DNA of 18,974 bases from contig JBEAVK010000102.1 of the NCBI GenBank assembly GCA_041160955.1, forward strand, positions 1-18,974, given 5' to 3'. The notes beneath the pieces were generated by a model, which ran no database searches, was not told where the DNA came from, and saw nothing but the letters and a program-made list of their open reading frames with translations. Numbering within the stretch: the first letter of the stretch is position 1; each line of letters opens with the position of its first letter. The stretch comes from M3007 sp041160955. Lineage in GTDB: Bacteria; Bacteroidota; Bacteroidia; Chitinophagales; Saprospiraceae. A program made the translations under genes and the position numbers. Shown one piece after another: positions 1 to 6,821 of the stretch.

Positions 1-116
1 TGAAAACGTTTCATGTGAATACTAAAAGTTTTAATGAATAAATTTGTTTGGATTCATTTCATTATTGCCACAGTATTCGTTTTGGTAAGGTTAGTTTTAA
101 AAAAAATAAAATTAAT

Positions 117-1226
117 TTACCGCACCAACGTAACATCCCCTTGCAACACCTCTGTGCTTCCATTAGTATAAACCACCTCTGCTGCCCAAAAATATACCCC
201 AATCGGTGCTTGTTTCCCCGATGCTGTACCATCCCAACCATTGCTGGGGTCATCTATAGCAATATTTTGGGCGGAGTACCATAAGCGGCCTGTTTGGTCA
301 CCAATACGAAGCCATTTTAACGCTGTTATTCCGCCGCCCGAAAACAACGAAAATAATTGATTTTCAGGCGTACCTGATGTTGGAGTGAATATATTAGGCG
401 CATAAATAGATCTTTTTCGTTGTACCAATACCTCCCAATTATCCTCTGATTTACAGCCATTAGAATCTGTTAAAACGATATTAATATTTGTATTTTTTTT
501 GGGAAAAACTTGGTATGTGCCGTCTATCTGGAACAGACAACAATTGGTAGGAGTCCAAGTAATATCCTGTAAAACACGTCCTGCTACAAAGGTGCCTGAA
601 ATGGTATCGCCCGAAAAAAGGTGTAAAGGATCGCCCATTTCAAAATCAAATTCGAGGCCAGATGGCAGCACAACCGCATCCTTCACTAAGCAACCTACAG
701 CATCCTCTACTTCTACAAAATAAGTTCCATATTCTAGGTTTTTCCACTTGTTATCAGGGGCTGTTTGATCGCCCACCAGCACACTATATGGCGGAATACC
801 ACCCGTAAAATTAGATAACTCAATCCAACCTGATGCTTTTCCATAGCATTTTTCCCCTTCAAAGTTGAGGTCATATACAATTGGGTTTGGTGCAGAAAGT
901 ACGATATTTAAACTTGTATCTGCACCAAATCCGTTCGCAAGATAGATTTTGTAATTGCCGGGTTGGAGGCCATTAAGATTAAATATCCCCCCCGATCCTT
1001 CAATAATTTCGGCACCAGAAATGAACCTATCGGTATTTTGCCATTGCAATACAGCAGGGCTTAAACCCGCTAAAATAAGAATAGAAATAGCAGCATCGTC
1101 CGAATTGTGACAAGTGGCATTGATACCTGTTACAGACACTTTTAATACCGTGCTATCCGGTTTTTGGGCGTGTAATGAAAGGGGTAAATAGCAAAAAACG
1201 AGCAATAATAATAGGTTACGTAACAT
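117..1226 (-). CDS. Secreted protein with gliding-motility-associated C-terminal domain (T9SS type B cargo)
   Basis: A 369-residue protein, probably exported through the Sec pathway and then across the outer membrane by the type IX secretion system. It starts with a typical signal peptide (MLRNLLLLLVFCYLPLSLHAQ, cut near the AQ). The body has repeats of the SprB-like kind, for example the segment GEKCYGKASGWIELSNFTGG followed by IPPYSVLV. The last ~90 residues, from IYAPNIFTPT to DVTLVR, match the CHU_C / gliding-motility-associated C-terminal domain, including the phrase NGWDGTASGKQAPIGVYFW. That domain serves as a type B sorting signal. I chose the ATG at 1226 because the possible TTG at 1250 would add eight residues ahead of the signal peptide. 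The specific function of the body is unknown; adhesin or surface protein is the usual guess for such proteins. Confidence 0.85.
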   Translation of the reverse strand: MLRNLLLLLVFCYLPLSLHAQKPDSTVLKVSVTGINATCHNSDDAAISILILAGLSPAVLQWQNTDRFISGAEIIEGSGGIFNLNGLQPGNYKIYLANGFGADTSLNIVLSAPNPIVYDLNFEGEKCYGKASGWIELSNFTGGIPPYSVLVGDQTAPDNKWKNLEYGTYFVEVEDAVGCLVKDAVVLPSGLEFDFEMGDPLHLFSGDTISGTFVAGRVLQDITWTPTNCCLFQIDGTYQVFPKKNTNINIVLTDSNGCKSEDNWEVLVQRKRSIYAPNIFTPTSGTPENQLFSLFSGGGITALKWLRIGDQTGRLWYSAQNIAIDDPSNGWDGTASGKQAPIGVYFWAAEVVYTNGSTEVLQGDVTLVR

Positions 1227-1356
1227 CGCGAGCGTGTCCAGATATTCCAATATAATCGGTGTATTATCTTTGAAATAGCAGTTATTGAAATAAAAAAAGG
1301 ATAAAATACTACTCGGCGGGTAAAATGTTACACATCGGGAATGTTAAAAACTGCCA

Positions 1357-1364
1357 CAAAAGTA
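1357..1364 (-). promoter_or_regulatory. Candidate -7 element TACTTTTG for the leftward T9SS type B gene
   Basis: On the minus strand this octamer is TACTTTTG, an exact match to the Bacteroidota -7 consensus TAnnTTTG. It lies about 130 bases upstream of the ATG at 1226, within the 287-bp divergent region. I could not find a convincing -33 TTG at the usual 19-21 base spacing, so the assignment rests on one element. Confidence 0.35.
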
Positions 1365-1513
1365 CAACAAAAAGCAATCTTTTGGGAAAAATTATATTTT
1401 ATTAGACAATACAACCTTTTCGTTAGATATTGCACTGCCTTTTGGGCAATCGTTAAGTACTTGGACATAAGAACGATTATTAAACCCGTTTCATTTATAC
1501 TTTTACATATTTT

Positions 1514-2329
1514 ATGACAAAATCTAATTTACTATTATGCCTTTTGGTAGGGGGCTGGGCACTTATCGTGTCTTCTTCCAAAGATCCAAGTAATCCACCA
1601 GTTGCCCGCACGGGCGCTCCTTCCGAGACGACCTGCGCCGCTTCGGGTTGCCATAATGGTGGGACGTTTGTGGGTACTGTTTCCATTACTGGTGTGCCTG
1701 ATACCATCTTACTCAATACCAGTTATACTATTACACTTACCCACAAGAGTAATGCCAAAAGATGTGGATTTCAGTTGACTTGCCTCGATGGTAACAATAC
1801 TAAATTTGGTACACTGACTGTCGGTTTGGGTACTTCTGTGACGAATCAGGGTAGCTTGTCTCGGCAATATGTACGCCAAGCATCTGCTAAAATCATTTCT
1901 ACAGTCGATAGCACTGCTAGTTGGTCATTTACTTGGACATCGCCTGCTACTGCTCCCGCTAGCAATATTGCTAAATTTTACTTCTCTTCGTTAGCCGCAA
2001 ATTTCGATAACGAAAAAACCGGCGACAATGTATTGTTGGGTACGCGTACCGTTCACTATGCCGCTCCAGTAAGTGCTGTAAACGATAATACCGTATCTAC
2101 GGGCATCAAAATATACCCAACGGTTATGACCGATGCCTTGCACGTCGATCTTGAGTCGGCAAATGAAGGCACTGTACAGGTATATGGAATGAAGGGTAAT
2201 TTGGTGCATAATGCAAATTTGGGGAGTTTGGGAAATACGCTTATGGTTGACCATTTACCTGTTGGAACTTATATAATCAATGTTGTTGCAGGAGGAAAAA
2301 CGCTTGTAAAGCGCGTTGTGAAAATGTAG
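1514..2329 (+). CDS. Secreted protein with CxxxxCH motif and T9SS type A sorting domain (choice-of-anchor V-like)
   Basis: A 271-residue protein. It has a hydrophobic N-terminus (residues 5-20) acting as signal peptide. Right after it comes the segment RTGAPSETTCAASGCHNGG, with Cys41, Cys46 and His47. This layout (a Gly-Ala-Pro lead, then a Cys-x(n)-Cys-His motif followed by a beta-rich domain) is that of 'choice-of-anchor V' proteins of Bacteroidota, whose motif resembles a haem c site but has no proven haem. The middle (about 55-185) is a beta-sandwich-like region. The last ~75 residues (IKIYPTVMTDALHVDL to KTLVKRVVKM) are a T9SS type A sorting domain ending in the typical basic tail. The motif has four residues between the cysteines instead of the two of a classic CxxCH, so haem attachment is uncertain. 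The gene is divergent from the type B cargo gene upstream. Confidence 0.8.
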   Translation: MTKSNLLLCLLVGGWALIVSSSKDPSNPPVARTGAPSETTCAASGCHNGGTFVGTVSITGVPDTILLNTSYTITLTHKSNAKRCGFQLTCLDGNNTKFGTLTVGLGTSVTNQGSLSRQYVRQASAKIISTVDSTASWSFTWTSPATAPASNIAKFYFSSLAANFDNEKTGDNVLLGTRTVHYAAPVSAVNDNTVSTGIKIYPTVMTDALHVDLESANEGTVQVYGMKGNLVHNANLGSLGNTLMVDHLPVGTYIINVVAGGKTLVKRVVKM

Positions 2330-2422
2330 GTAGGAACGGCTGTAAGTAAACCCAACCATCTGCTTAAATATTACGTTAACTAACTTGAACAATTATTTTT
2401 CACATCATAAACATTCATTGCC

Positions 2423-2611
2423 ATGAAATTATCAAAATCATTACTTCAAGTTATTGCTGTAGCCGTTACTGTCGGCACAGCGGGTAGCGCTTGCACAAAA
2501 ATCGAAGAAAATTACCAAGAAAAAAAGACGGAAATAAAAGAAAAATGTAATATTCCTACCCAAAAAACAGGTAGCCATAGTTCTGATTGTCCTGCCTGTG
2601 GCATGGGATAA
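2423..2611 (+). CDS. Small exported Cys-containing peptide, probable chryseobasin-like MNIO (DUF692) RiPP precursor
   Basis: A 62-residue peptide. The N-terminus (MKLSKSLLQVIAVAVTVG) is a short basic stretch followed by a hydrophobic core, ending in GSAC at residues 21-24, so a Sec leader, perhaps with a weak lipobox. A charged Lys/Glu-rich linker follows (25-41), then Cys42, and the chain ends in SSDCPACGMG with Cys56 and Cys59. From memory of the family, small Bacteroidota peptides with this MKLSK leader and a CPACGMG end are the chryseobasin-type precursors modified on their C-terminal cysteines by MNIO (DUF692) iron enzymes. The match is by recognition, not by search. No DUF692 enzyme or partner protein lies in the window, so the precursor is either served by an enzyme elsewhere or is unmodified. 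It sits alone, 93 bases after the preceding gene and 168 before the next. The other reading is a plain small lipoprotein. Confidence 0.7.
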   Translation: MKLSKSLLQVIAVAVTVGTAGSACTKIEENYQEKKTEIKEKCNIPTQKTGSHSSDCPACGMG

Positions 2612-2779
2612 CCTAAAATAATCAAGTACTTGAGCGTTTAAGTACCGTTAAGTTGGAAATTGTTAATACCTTTACGCTTACGCAACCAAAAAACATTTCT
2701 AGTGTTTATTGCGTAGTGTTTTGCAATATTATTGTAAAACATTAAAGCATTTATCGTTTTTTCCATCTTTTTTATACTT

Positions 2780-3223
2780 ATGCCGGTAAACGAACAACAC
2801 GACATTATAATTTACAGGGTACGCGATCAGGGACTTGAGGTGTATTTGGTTAATCCTTCTAGCGAACATGCTGGTTCGGATAATTCTGCTATGCCCTCAG
2901 TTGGGTTATCGGATCAGCTAATGGCGGCAACCGGTGGTATTGAACTGGAGTCCTTTACCTGTAAGGATGGATGCGAACGCAAGGCTATTGCTATTGAAGC
3001 AGATTGGCACGAAATTCCTTCTTTGCGCGCACTTATGTACGAAGATTATCGTGTAGCTAAAGAAAAAGCCAAACAACACTTAAAAAACTTAGTACCCGAC
3101 CTTGACAAGGGTGCATATATCGGTGTAAAAGATGCTTTTAAACGTGTATTGCCCGAGCAATACGCTTTTTTAAAGGAATTGAAGGATATTGTTTTAGATA
3201 AAAATCAGACAAAATACGTTTAG
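2780..3223 (+). CDS. Nudix-like protein lacking a Nudix box
   Basis: A 147-residue, probably cytoplasmic protein with no signal peptide. The first 25 residues (HDIIIYRVRDQGLEVYLVNP) read like the first beta strands of a Nudix hydrolase, where a phrase such as 'ILLYR..DGGLEVLLVHP' is common. The catalytic Nudix box (GX5EX7REUXEEXGU) is absent: the region after the strands, with Cys121-type residues missing and only FTCKDGCERK present, has no REXXEE core. The second half is helical (RALMYEDYRVAKEKAKQHLKNL and a C-terminal LPEQYAFLKELKDIV helix). I infer a catalytically inactive Nudix-fold protein, possibly nucleotide-binding; it could also be an unrelated small domain. A tandem repeat begins at the last two bases of its TAG stop codon, so the C-terminal end may have been reshaped by that repeat. 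Confidence 0.6.
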   Translation: MPVNEQHDIIIYRVRDQGLEVYLVNPSSEHAGSDNSAMPSVGLSDQLMAATGGIELESFTCKDGCERKAIAIEADWHEIPSLRALMYEDYRVAKEKAKQHLKNLVPDLDKGAYIGVKDAFKRVLPEQYAFLKELKDIVLDKNQTKYV

Positions 3224-3384
3224 TTTCGGCTTCGCTCAACTACCAGTTTCGGCTTCGCTCAACTACCGATTTCGGCTTCGCTCAACTACCAGTTTCGGCT
3301 TCGCTCAACTACCAGTTTCGGCTTCGCTCAACTACCAGTTTCGGCCTAGGTTAACTACCGATTTCGGCCTCGGTCAACTGGTCA
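3224..3384. repeat. 23-bp tandem repeat, six full copies and a diverged seventh
   Basis: Units begin TTTCGGCTTCGCTCAAC and end TACCAG or TACCGA. They start at 3224, 3247, 3270, 3293, 3316 and 3339. Copies 1-5 are identical except for the last two bases (AG or GA). Copy 6 is changed in the middle (CCTAGGTTAAC), and copy 7 at 3362 keeps TTTCGGCCTCGGTCAAC, then departs. The AG in front of the first unit is supplied by the stop codon of the upstream gene. There are no spacers, so it is not a CRISPR. The core (TTCGGCTTCGCTCA and its complement) is a motif I know to be scattered between genes in many Bacteroidota genomes. Confidence 0.9.
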
Positions 3385-3424
3385 CTGAGCGAAGCCGAAG
3401 TGCCCGGTTGACCGAAGCCGAAAT
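3361..3424. repeat. Long imperfect inverted repeat closing the tandem array
   Basis: The left arm 3361-3379 (ATTTCGGCCTCGGTCAACT) pairs with the right arm 3406-3424 (GGTTGACCGAAGCCGAAAT), matching at 17 of 19 positions. An inner stem, GGTCACT at 3380-3386 against AGTGCCC at 3399-3405, continues it with one mismatch, leaving a short loop at 3387-3398. The loop segment GAGCGAAGCCGAA is itself the complement of the start of repeat units 1-5. In RNA the array could therefore pair with this end in several registers. Role unknown; it may block transcript read-through or exonucleases. Confidence 0.75.
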
Positions 3425-3439
3425 CATTTAGTACTTATT

Positions 3440-3496
3440 AACGCCCTGAACGCACTCAACTGTGCATTCAGGGCGTTACTTTTGCGTTTCTTTTTT
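3440..3496 (+). terminator. Intrinsic terminator
   Basis: The stem AACGCCCTGAA (3440-3450) pairs perfectly with TTCAGGGCGTT (3468-3478). An inner stem GCAC (3452-3455) with GTGC (3462-3465) encloses the loop TCAACT. A T-rich stretch follows, ending in TTTCTTTTTT at 3487-3496. This is the expected form for rho-independent termination of rightward transcription from the 2780-3223 gene. The stem itself is symmetric, but no equal A-run precedes it, so leftward use is less likely. Confidence 0.75.
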
Positions 3497-3564
3497 GTCT
3501 ATGATAGTCCTTACGATGCATAAACAAAGAAAATAGAGTACCCTCACGCCTATTGAAAAGGTAT

Positions 3565-3572
3565 TATCTTCG
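3565..3572 (+). promoter_or_regulatory. Candidate -7 element TATCTTCG for the thioredoxin-family gene
   Basis: TATCTTCG differs from the Bacteroidota consensus TAnnTTTG at one base, the same variant seen in front of the cyclase gene. Transcription would start near 3577-3580, on top of the ATG at 3578, which argues that translation starts at the ATG at 3626 instead. No good -33 element was seen. Confidence 0.35.
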
Positions 3573-3625
3573 TAACTATGAGCAACTTATCATCCATCAT
3601 CACTAAAATAATACAATACTCAACT

Positions 3626-4945
3626 ATGTATAAATTTCAGTCCACACTTCTTCTGCTCGCTTTTTTTTGCATGGCAGGCATTACACTCAGCGCACAACCT
3701 GCTAATCCTAAGCAAGTACGCCTAATTTGCAATATCACAGATCCACCAGCACCCACGGATAGTTTACATCTTTACCAATATGTTGGCTTCGGTGCTAAAG
3801 TAATTGGGTCTGCTGCTCGTACCCCAGAGGGTACTTATATCTTTTTGATCGCTAAAAGTGCGCCAAAAACGTATGGAATTGGTTTTACCGACAATAATTT
3901 GGCACGTGTTGTTATGGGTGAAGAACCAGAAGTAAAACTTTGGGCCAATGCACAGTTCATCGAGCGCGCACGCGCAATGGGATCTGTCCATAACGCAGAA
4001 CTAGAGCGTATCACAAAAGTTACAACTGCCTACCAAAATGGCAATTGGAACGACCCAATGGGCGTAAAAAAACGTAAAGACTATATTGACTCGTTAAAAA
4101 ATGCCAAATCTTTCCTTTGGCGCTCGGCCAATATCTTAATGCCTCCTTATTTTCAGGGAAAAGATGTAAGCCGCGAAGCAGAATACTACGGCCTTAACTG
4201 GTTTAATCAGGTTGATTTTGCCAATGACCGCGGATACGATAATCTCCCAGAGGTATTTTATGCATTTTCCGCTTACGCATCACGTATGGCGAGTATGACT
4301 ACCGAAGCCATGACCATTGAATGGGCAGATGCACAACTTAAACGTATTCCCGAAAGTTCGGGAGCGTACCGCCTTGCTTTGGGCGGATTAGTTAAAGGCT
4401 ACCAACAGCGTCAAGTAGGCGGCCCATTCTCTTATTTTTCCAAAAAATATGTGGACAAGTACCGCAATGTCAATTACGGCGAAACGGCGGCGTTAGAGTA
4501 TGAACTCGCCAAAGCAGGCACTTCCACACCTGGCATGGTTGCGCCAGATATTGCAGGAATGACGCCTGATAGTAGCACTTATGCTTTATCTAAATTGCGT
4601 GGTAAAGTCGTATTGGTGGATTTTTGGGCCAGCTGGTGCGGCCCATGCCGACGCGAAAACCCAGCAGTACGTGCGTTATATGCTAAATACAAAGACCAAG
4701 GTTTTGATATTCTAGGCGTGAGCCTCGACCGAGATGCTGCTGCTTGGCGCAAGGCTATCCAAGACGATATGCTGCCTTGGCACCATGTCAGCGACCTCAA
4801 AGGTTGGCAAAGTGACCACGCGGCTACCTACTCTGTTAGCTCTATCCCACAAACACTTTTGTTGGACCGCGAAGGTAAATTGATTGTACGTAATTTGCGC
4901 GGCGAAGCACTTAGTGCTAAATTGGCGGAAATTTTTGGAAATTAG
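3626..4945 (+). CDS. Secreted TlpA-like thioredoxin-family protein
   Basis: A 439-residue periplasmic protein. The signal peptide is MYKFQSTLLLLAFFCMAGIT followed by LSAQ. I chose this ATG rather than that at 3578 because it directly begins the signal peptide and because a promoter-like element lies just ahead of the earlier ATG. Residues ~25-120 resemble the beta-rich DUF4369-type N-terminal domain common in Bacteroidota TlpA proteins, and ~120-295 form a helical linker. The C-terminal thioredoxin domain (about 305-439) carries VVLVDFWASWCGPCRRENP with the active-site Cys338 and Cys341, and the cis-proline loop SIPQT. Such proteins reduce or isomerise disulfides in exported proteins or in cytochrome c maturation. 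The specific partner is unknown. The gene has terminators or repeats on both sides and is probably transcribed alone. Confidence 0.88.
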   Translation: MYKFQSTLLLLAFFCMAGITLSAQPANPKQVRLICNITDPPAPTDSLHLYQYVGFGAKVIGSAARTPEGTYIFLIAKSAPKTYGIGFTDNNLARVVMGEEPEVKLWANAQFIERARAMGSVHNAELERITKVTTAYQNGNWNDPMGVKKRKDYIDSLKNAKSFLWRSANILMPPYFQGKDVSREAEYYGLNWFNQVDFANDRGYDNLPEVFYAFSAYASRMASMTTEAMTIEWADAQLKRIPESSGAYRLALGGLVKGYQQRQVGGPFSYFSKKYVDKYRNVNYGETAALEYELAKAGTSTPGMVAPDIAGMTPDSSTYALSKLRGKVVLVDFWASWCGPCRRENPAVRALYAKYKDQGFDILGVSLDRDAAAWRKAIQDDMLPWHHVSDLKGWQSDHAATYSVSSIPQTLLLDREGKLIVRNLRGEALSAKLAEIFGN

Positions 4946-4963
4946 GATTGTAAACAATATCCC

Positions 4964-5156
4964 AACCACGGAGTGGTTGAACCTGAATAGCCCCGAATGA
5001 AATTCGGGTTGGAGGTTTAATAACCCTGATAGGGTTGAACGTAATGAAACGCTTATAGTACGTTGAAGTTCAACCACTCCGTGGTTATTAAAACATTATC
5101 GCACTCTTAAACCCGAATTGCATTCAGGGCTATTCAAGTTTAACCACTCCGTGGTT
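4964..5156. repeat. Fold-back element made of palindromic modules
   Basis: It occupies the 398-bp gap between the thioredoxin and OmpA genes. The outer arms of 47 bases (4964-5010 and 5110-5156) are inverted copies with only a few mismatches. Within them sit small palindromes with three-base loops. Type A is AACCAC-N3-GTGGTT at 4964-4978, 5072-5086 and 5142-5156. Type B is CCCGAAT-N3-ATTCGGG at 4992-5008, with an imperfect copy at 5112-5128. Type C is AACCCT-N3-AGGGTT at 5022-5036. The gaps A-B, B-C and B'-A'' are all 13 bases. Nested pairs TTTAATAACC (5016-5025)/GGTTATTAAA (5083-5092) and AACGTA/TACGTT lie inside. I recall similar motifs between genes in Bacteroidota genomes. It has no coding capacity and looks like a REP- or MITE-type element. 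The rest of the gap (5157-5343) shows only a promoter-like site. Confidence 0.85.
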
Positions 5157-5314
5157 GGAATATTGCTAAGTTGACGATATTAAACTCGATGTTACGCTGA
5201 CATTATATACTTAGAGAACAATTATTGGAGATTTATGCTATCCATTTTCTTACGTGATACTGCCTTCTCTAATTATTACGGTTCTTATAGTATCTCAATA
5301 CGAACAAGTTGTAC

Positions 5315-5322
5315 TAATTTTG
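5315..5322 (+). promoter_or_regulatory. Candidate -7 element TAATTTTG for the OmpA-family gene
   Basis: TAATTTTG matches TAnnTTTG exactly and lies 21 bases ahead of the ATG at 5344. This excludes the upstream in-frame start at 5254 from the transcript. No clear -33 TTG was found at normal spacing. Confidence 0.45.
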
Positions 5323-5343
5323 TGTCGTAAAACGAACAAATTT

Positions 5344-6813
5344 ATGAAAGGACTATTTACTTTTTGCTTATTTTGCCTGTGTTATGCCACGCTTTGGGCA
5401 CAAACTACTTTAGATGGTTATGTTTTTGAACAAAACAATCGAGGTTATATCAGCGATGCCTCGATCAGTATTTTTCAATTACCCGAAAATTATGTTCGCG
5501 GTGAATTCGTCACCGATCGTGAAGGCCATTTTACCACCACATTAGCACCTGGGAAATATCGTTTAGTGACCAAACGCGACCTTTTCTATCCTAAAATGGA
5601 CACGATCGAGGTGGGTACTCAAAAATCGTATGCCAAAATAGAGATGCAACGTAAACCTGGTTATCTTTTTGACGCAACCATCTCCGAAAGCCGCGACAAT
5701 GCTTCCCAAATTGTTGATGCAGTTTCAGGTACTCGTGTCGAAATTTATAACCGCACCAACCGCAAACCCGAACTTATCCTGCTCGATCATCCCAATGCTT
5801 TCTTCCAATTTACGTTTGAACAAGGCAACCACTATACCATTATGATCCGCAAGCCCGGTTATATTGCCAAGCGTATTGAAGCGCGGGTGAATGTAGAAGG
5901 TTGTATCATTTGTGTGGATGGTGTTAGGGAGGTAAACCCCGGCGTTACAGAAGTACTTACCGCTAACAATTCGATGGGGACACTCTTGAGCAATATTGAA
6001 CTCGATAAGGTCAAATTGGACAAACGCATTGCCGTCCGAAACATCTATTACGATTTCAATAAATGGGATATTCGCAAAGATGCCGCGAAACAACTGGATA
6101 AAGTAGTCACCCTGATGCGCGACAACCCTGGGATCAGCATGGAATTGGGCTCTCATACCGACGCTAGAGGTGATGATGAATACAATGCTACTCTATCGCA
6201 AAACCGCGCAGAAGCCGCTGTAGAGTATATTATAGGGCAGGGGATAGATCGCGCGCGTATCAACGCTAAAGGATATGGCGAAACCCTATTGGCCAACCAC
6301 TGTAAAAATGGCATTACCTGTTCCGAAGACGAACACCAACTCAACCGCCGTACAGAATTGCGCATTACCGCAATTACGAATGATGCCCTCGAAATGGCGC
6401 GTTGGCGTACTTTGGAAGAAATCATTCGCGACGAGGAATTTGATGCTGAACTGAAAAAATTGGGCGGTGCCACGGAAATAAGAATCAATGCAGATGGCAG
6501 ACCAGAAGCCAATACATCAACACCATTGCCTGCAAAAACAGCTAGCCCCGACTGGAAATTGATTTCTTCTAAACTTAGTGCTTATTCCTTGTACATTATG
6601 GATTCCGAAACGGTATTGGATGCTAACACGACAAGTTTCTCTAATTTTGGACAGACCCTTATGTATCAAAAGGATAAAAAAGGTAAATACCATTATTATC
6701 TTGGCTCATTTGCAACGGCGGAAGCAGCATCTAAGTTTTTAACAAAAGATGTATTGGCCGATTATCCAAAGGCACAAGTGGTACAGTTTAAAAAAGGTAT
6801 TCTTGTAAAATAA
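5344..6813 (+). CDS. OmpA-family peptidoglycan-binding envelope protein with SPOR-like C-terminus
   Basis: A 489-residue protein with signal peptide MKGLFTFCLFCLCYATLWAQ. Residues ~22-103 and ~105-185 look like two carboxypeptidase-regulatory/transthyretin-like beta domains. Residues ~229-345 are the OmpA C-terminal domain: IYYDFNKWDIR, then SHTDARGDDEYN with Asp273, and LSQNRAEAA with Arg288, the two residues that hold diaminopimelate of peptidoglycan. Cys320 and Cys326 (NHCKNGITC) form the insertion often seen in Bacteroidota OmpA proteins. The last 40 residues (KYHYYLGSFATAEAASKFL to QFKKGILVK) read like a SPOR domain, a second glycan-binding module. The start at 5344 gives the signal peptide at residue 1. 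The protein probably anchors the outer membrane or a surface complex to the cell wall. The gene ends 8 bases from the convergent gldG stop. Confidence 0.87.
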   Translation: MKGLFTFCLFCLCYATLWAQTTLDGYVFEQNNRGYISDASISIFQLPENYVRGEFVTDREGHFTTTLAPGKYRLVTKRDLFYPKMDTIEVGTQKSYAKIEMQRKPGYLFDATISESRDNASQIVDAVSGTRVEIYNRTNRKPELILLDHPNAFFQFTFEQGNHYTIMIRKPGYIAKRIEARVNVEGCIICVDGVREVNPGVTEVLTANNSMGTLLSNIELDKVKLDKRIAVRNIYYDFNKWDIRKDAAKQLDKVVTLMRDNPGISMELGSHTDARGDDEYNATLSQNRAEAAVEYIIGQGIDRARINAKGYGETLLANHCKNGITCSEDEHQLNRRTELRITAITNDALEMARWRTLEEIIRDEEFDAELKKLGGATEIRINADGRPEANTSTPLPAKTASPDWKLISSKLSAYSLYIMDSETVLDANTTSFSNFGQTLMYQKDKKGKYHYYLGSFATAEAASKFLTKDVLADYPKAQVVQFKKGILVK

Positions 6814-6821
6814 GTAAAAAC

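Noticed and set aside
39..46. TAAATTTG, a perfect -7 match on the plus strand
   Set aside because: No rightward gene follows; the sequence downstream is the antisense of the T9SS type B gene.
2622..2631. Palindrome CAAGTACTTG, with a similar AAGTACTTG near 1455
   Set aside because: Only two short A/T-rich matches, at unlike distances from genes; not enough to call an operator.
3224..3384. Possible CRISPR array
   Set aside because: Units of 23 bases follow each other with no spacers, and no cas genes are near.
4712..5077. 121-codon minus-strand frame overlapping the thioredoxin gene and the fold-back element
   Set aside because: Part of it is antisense to the thioredoxin domain and the rest is translated repeat DNA.
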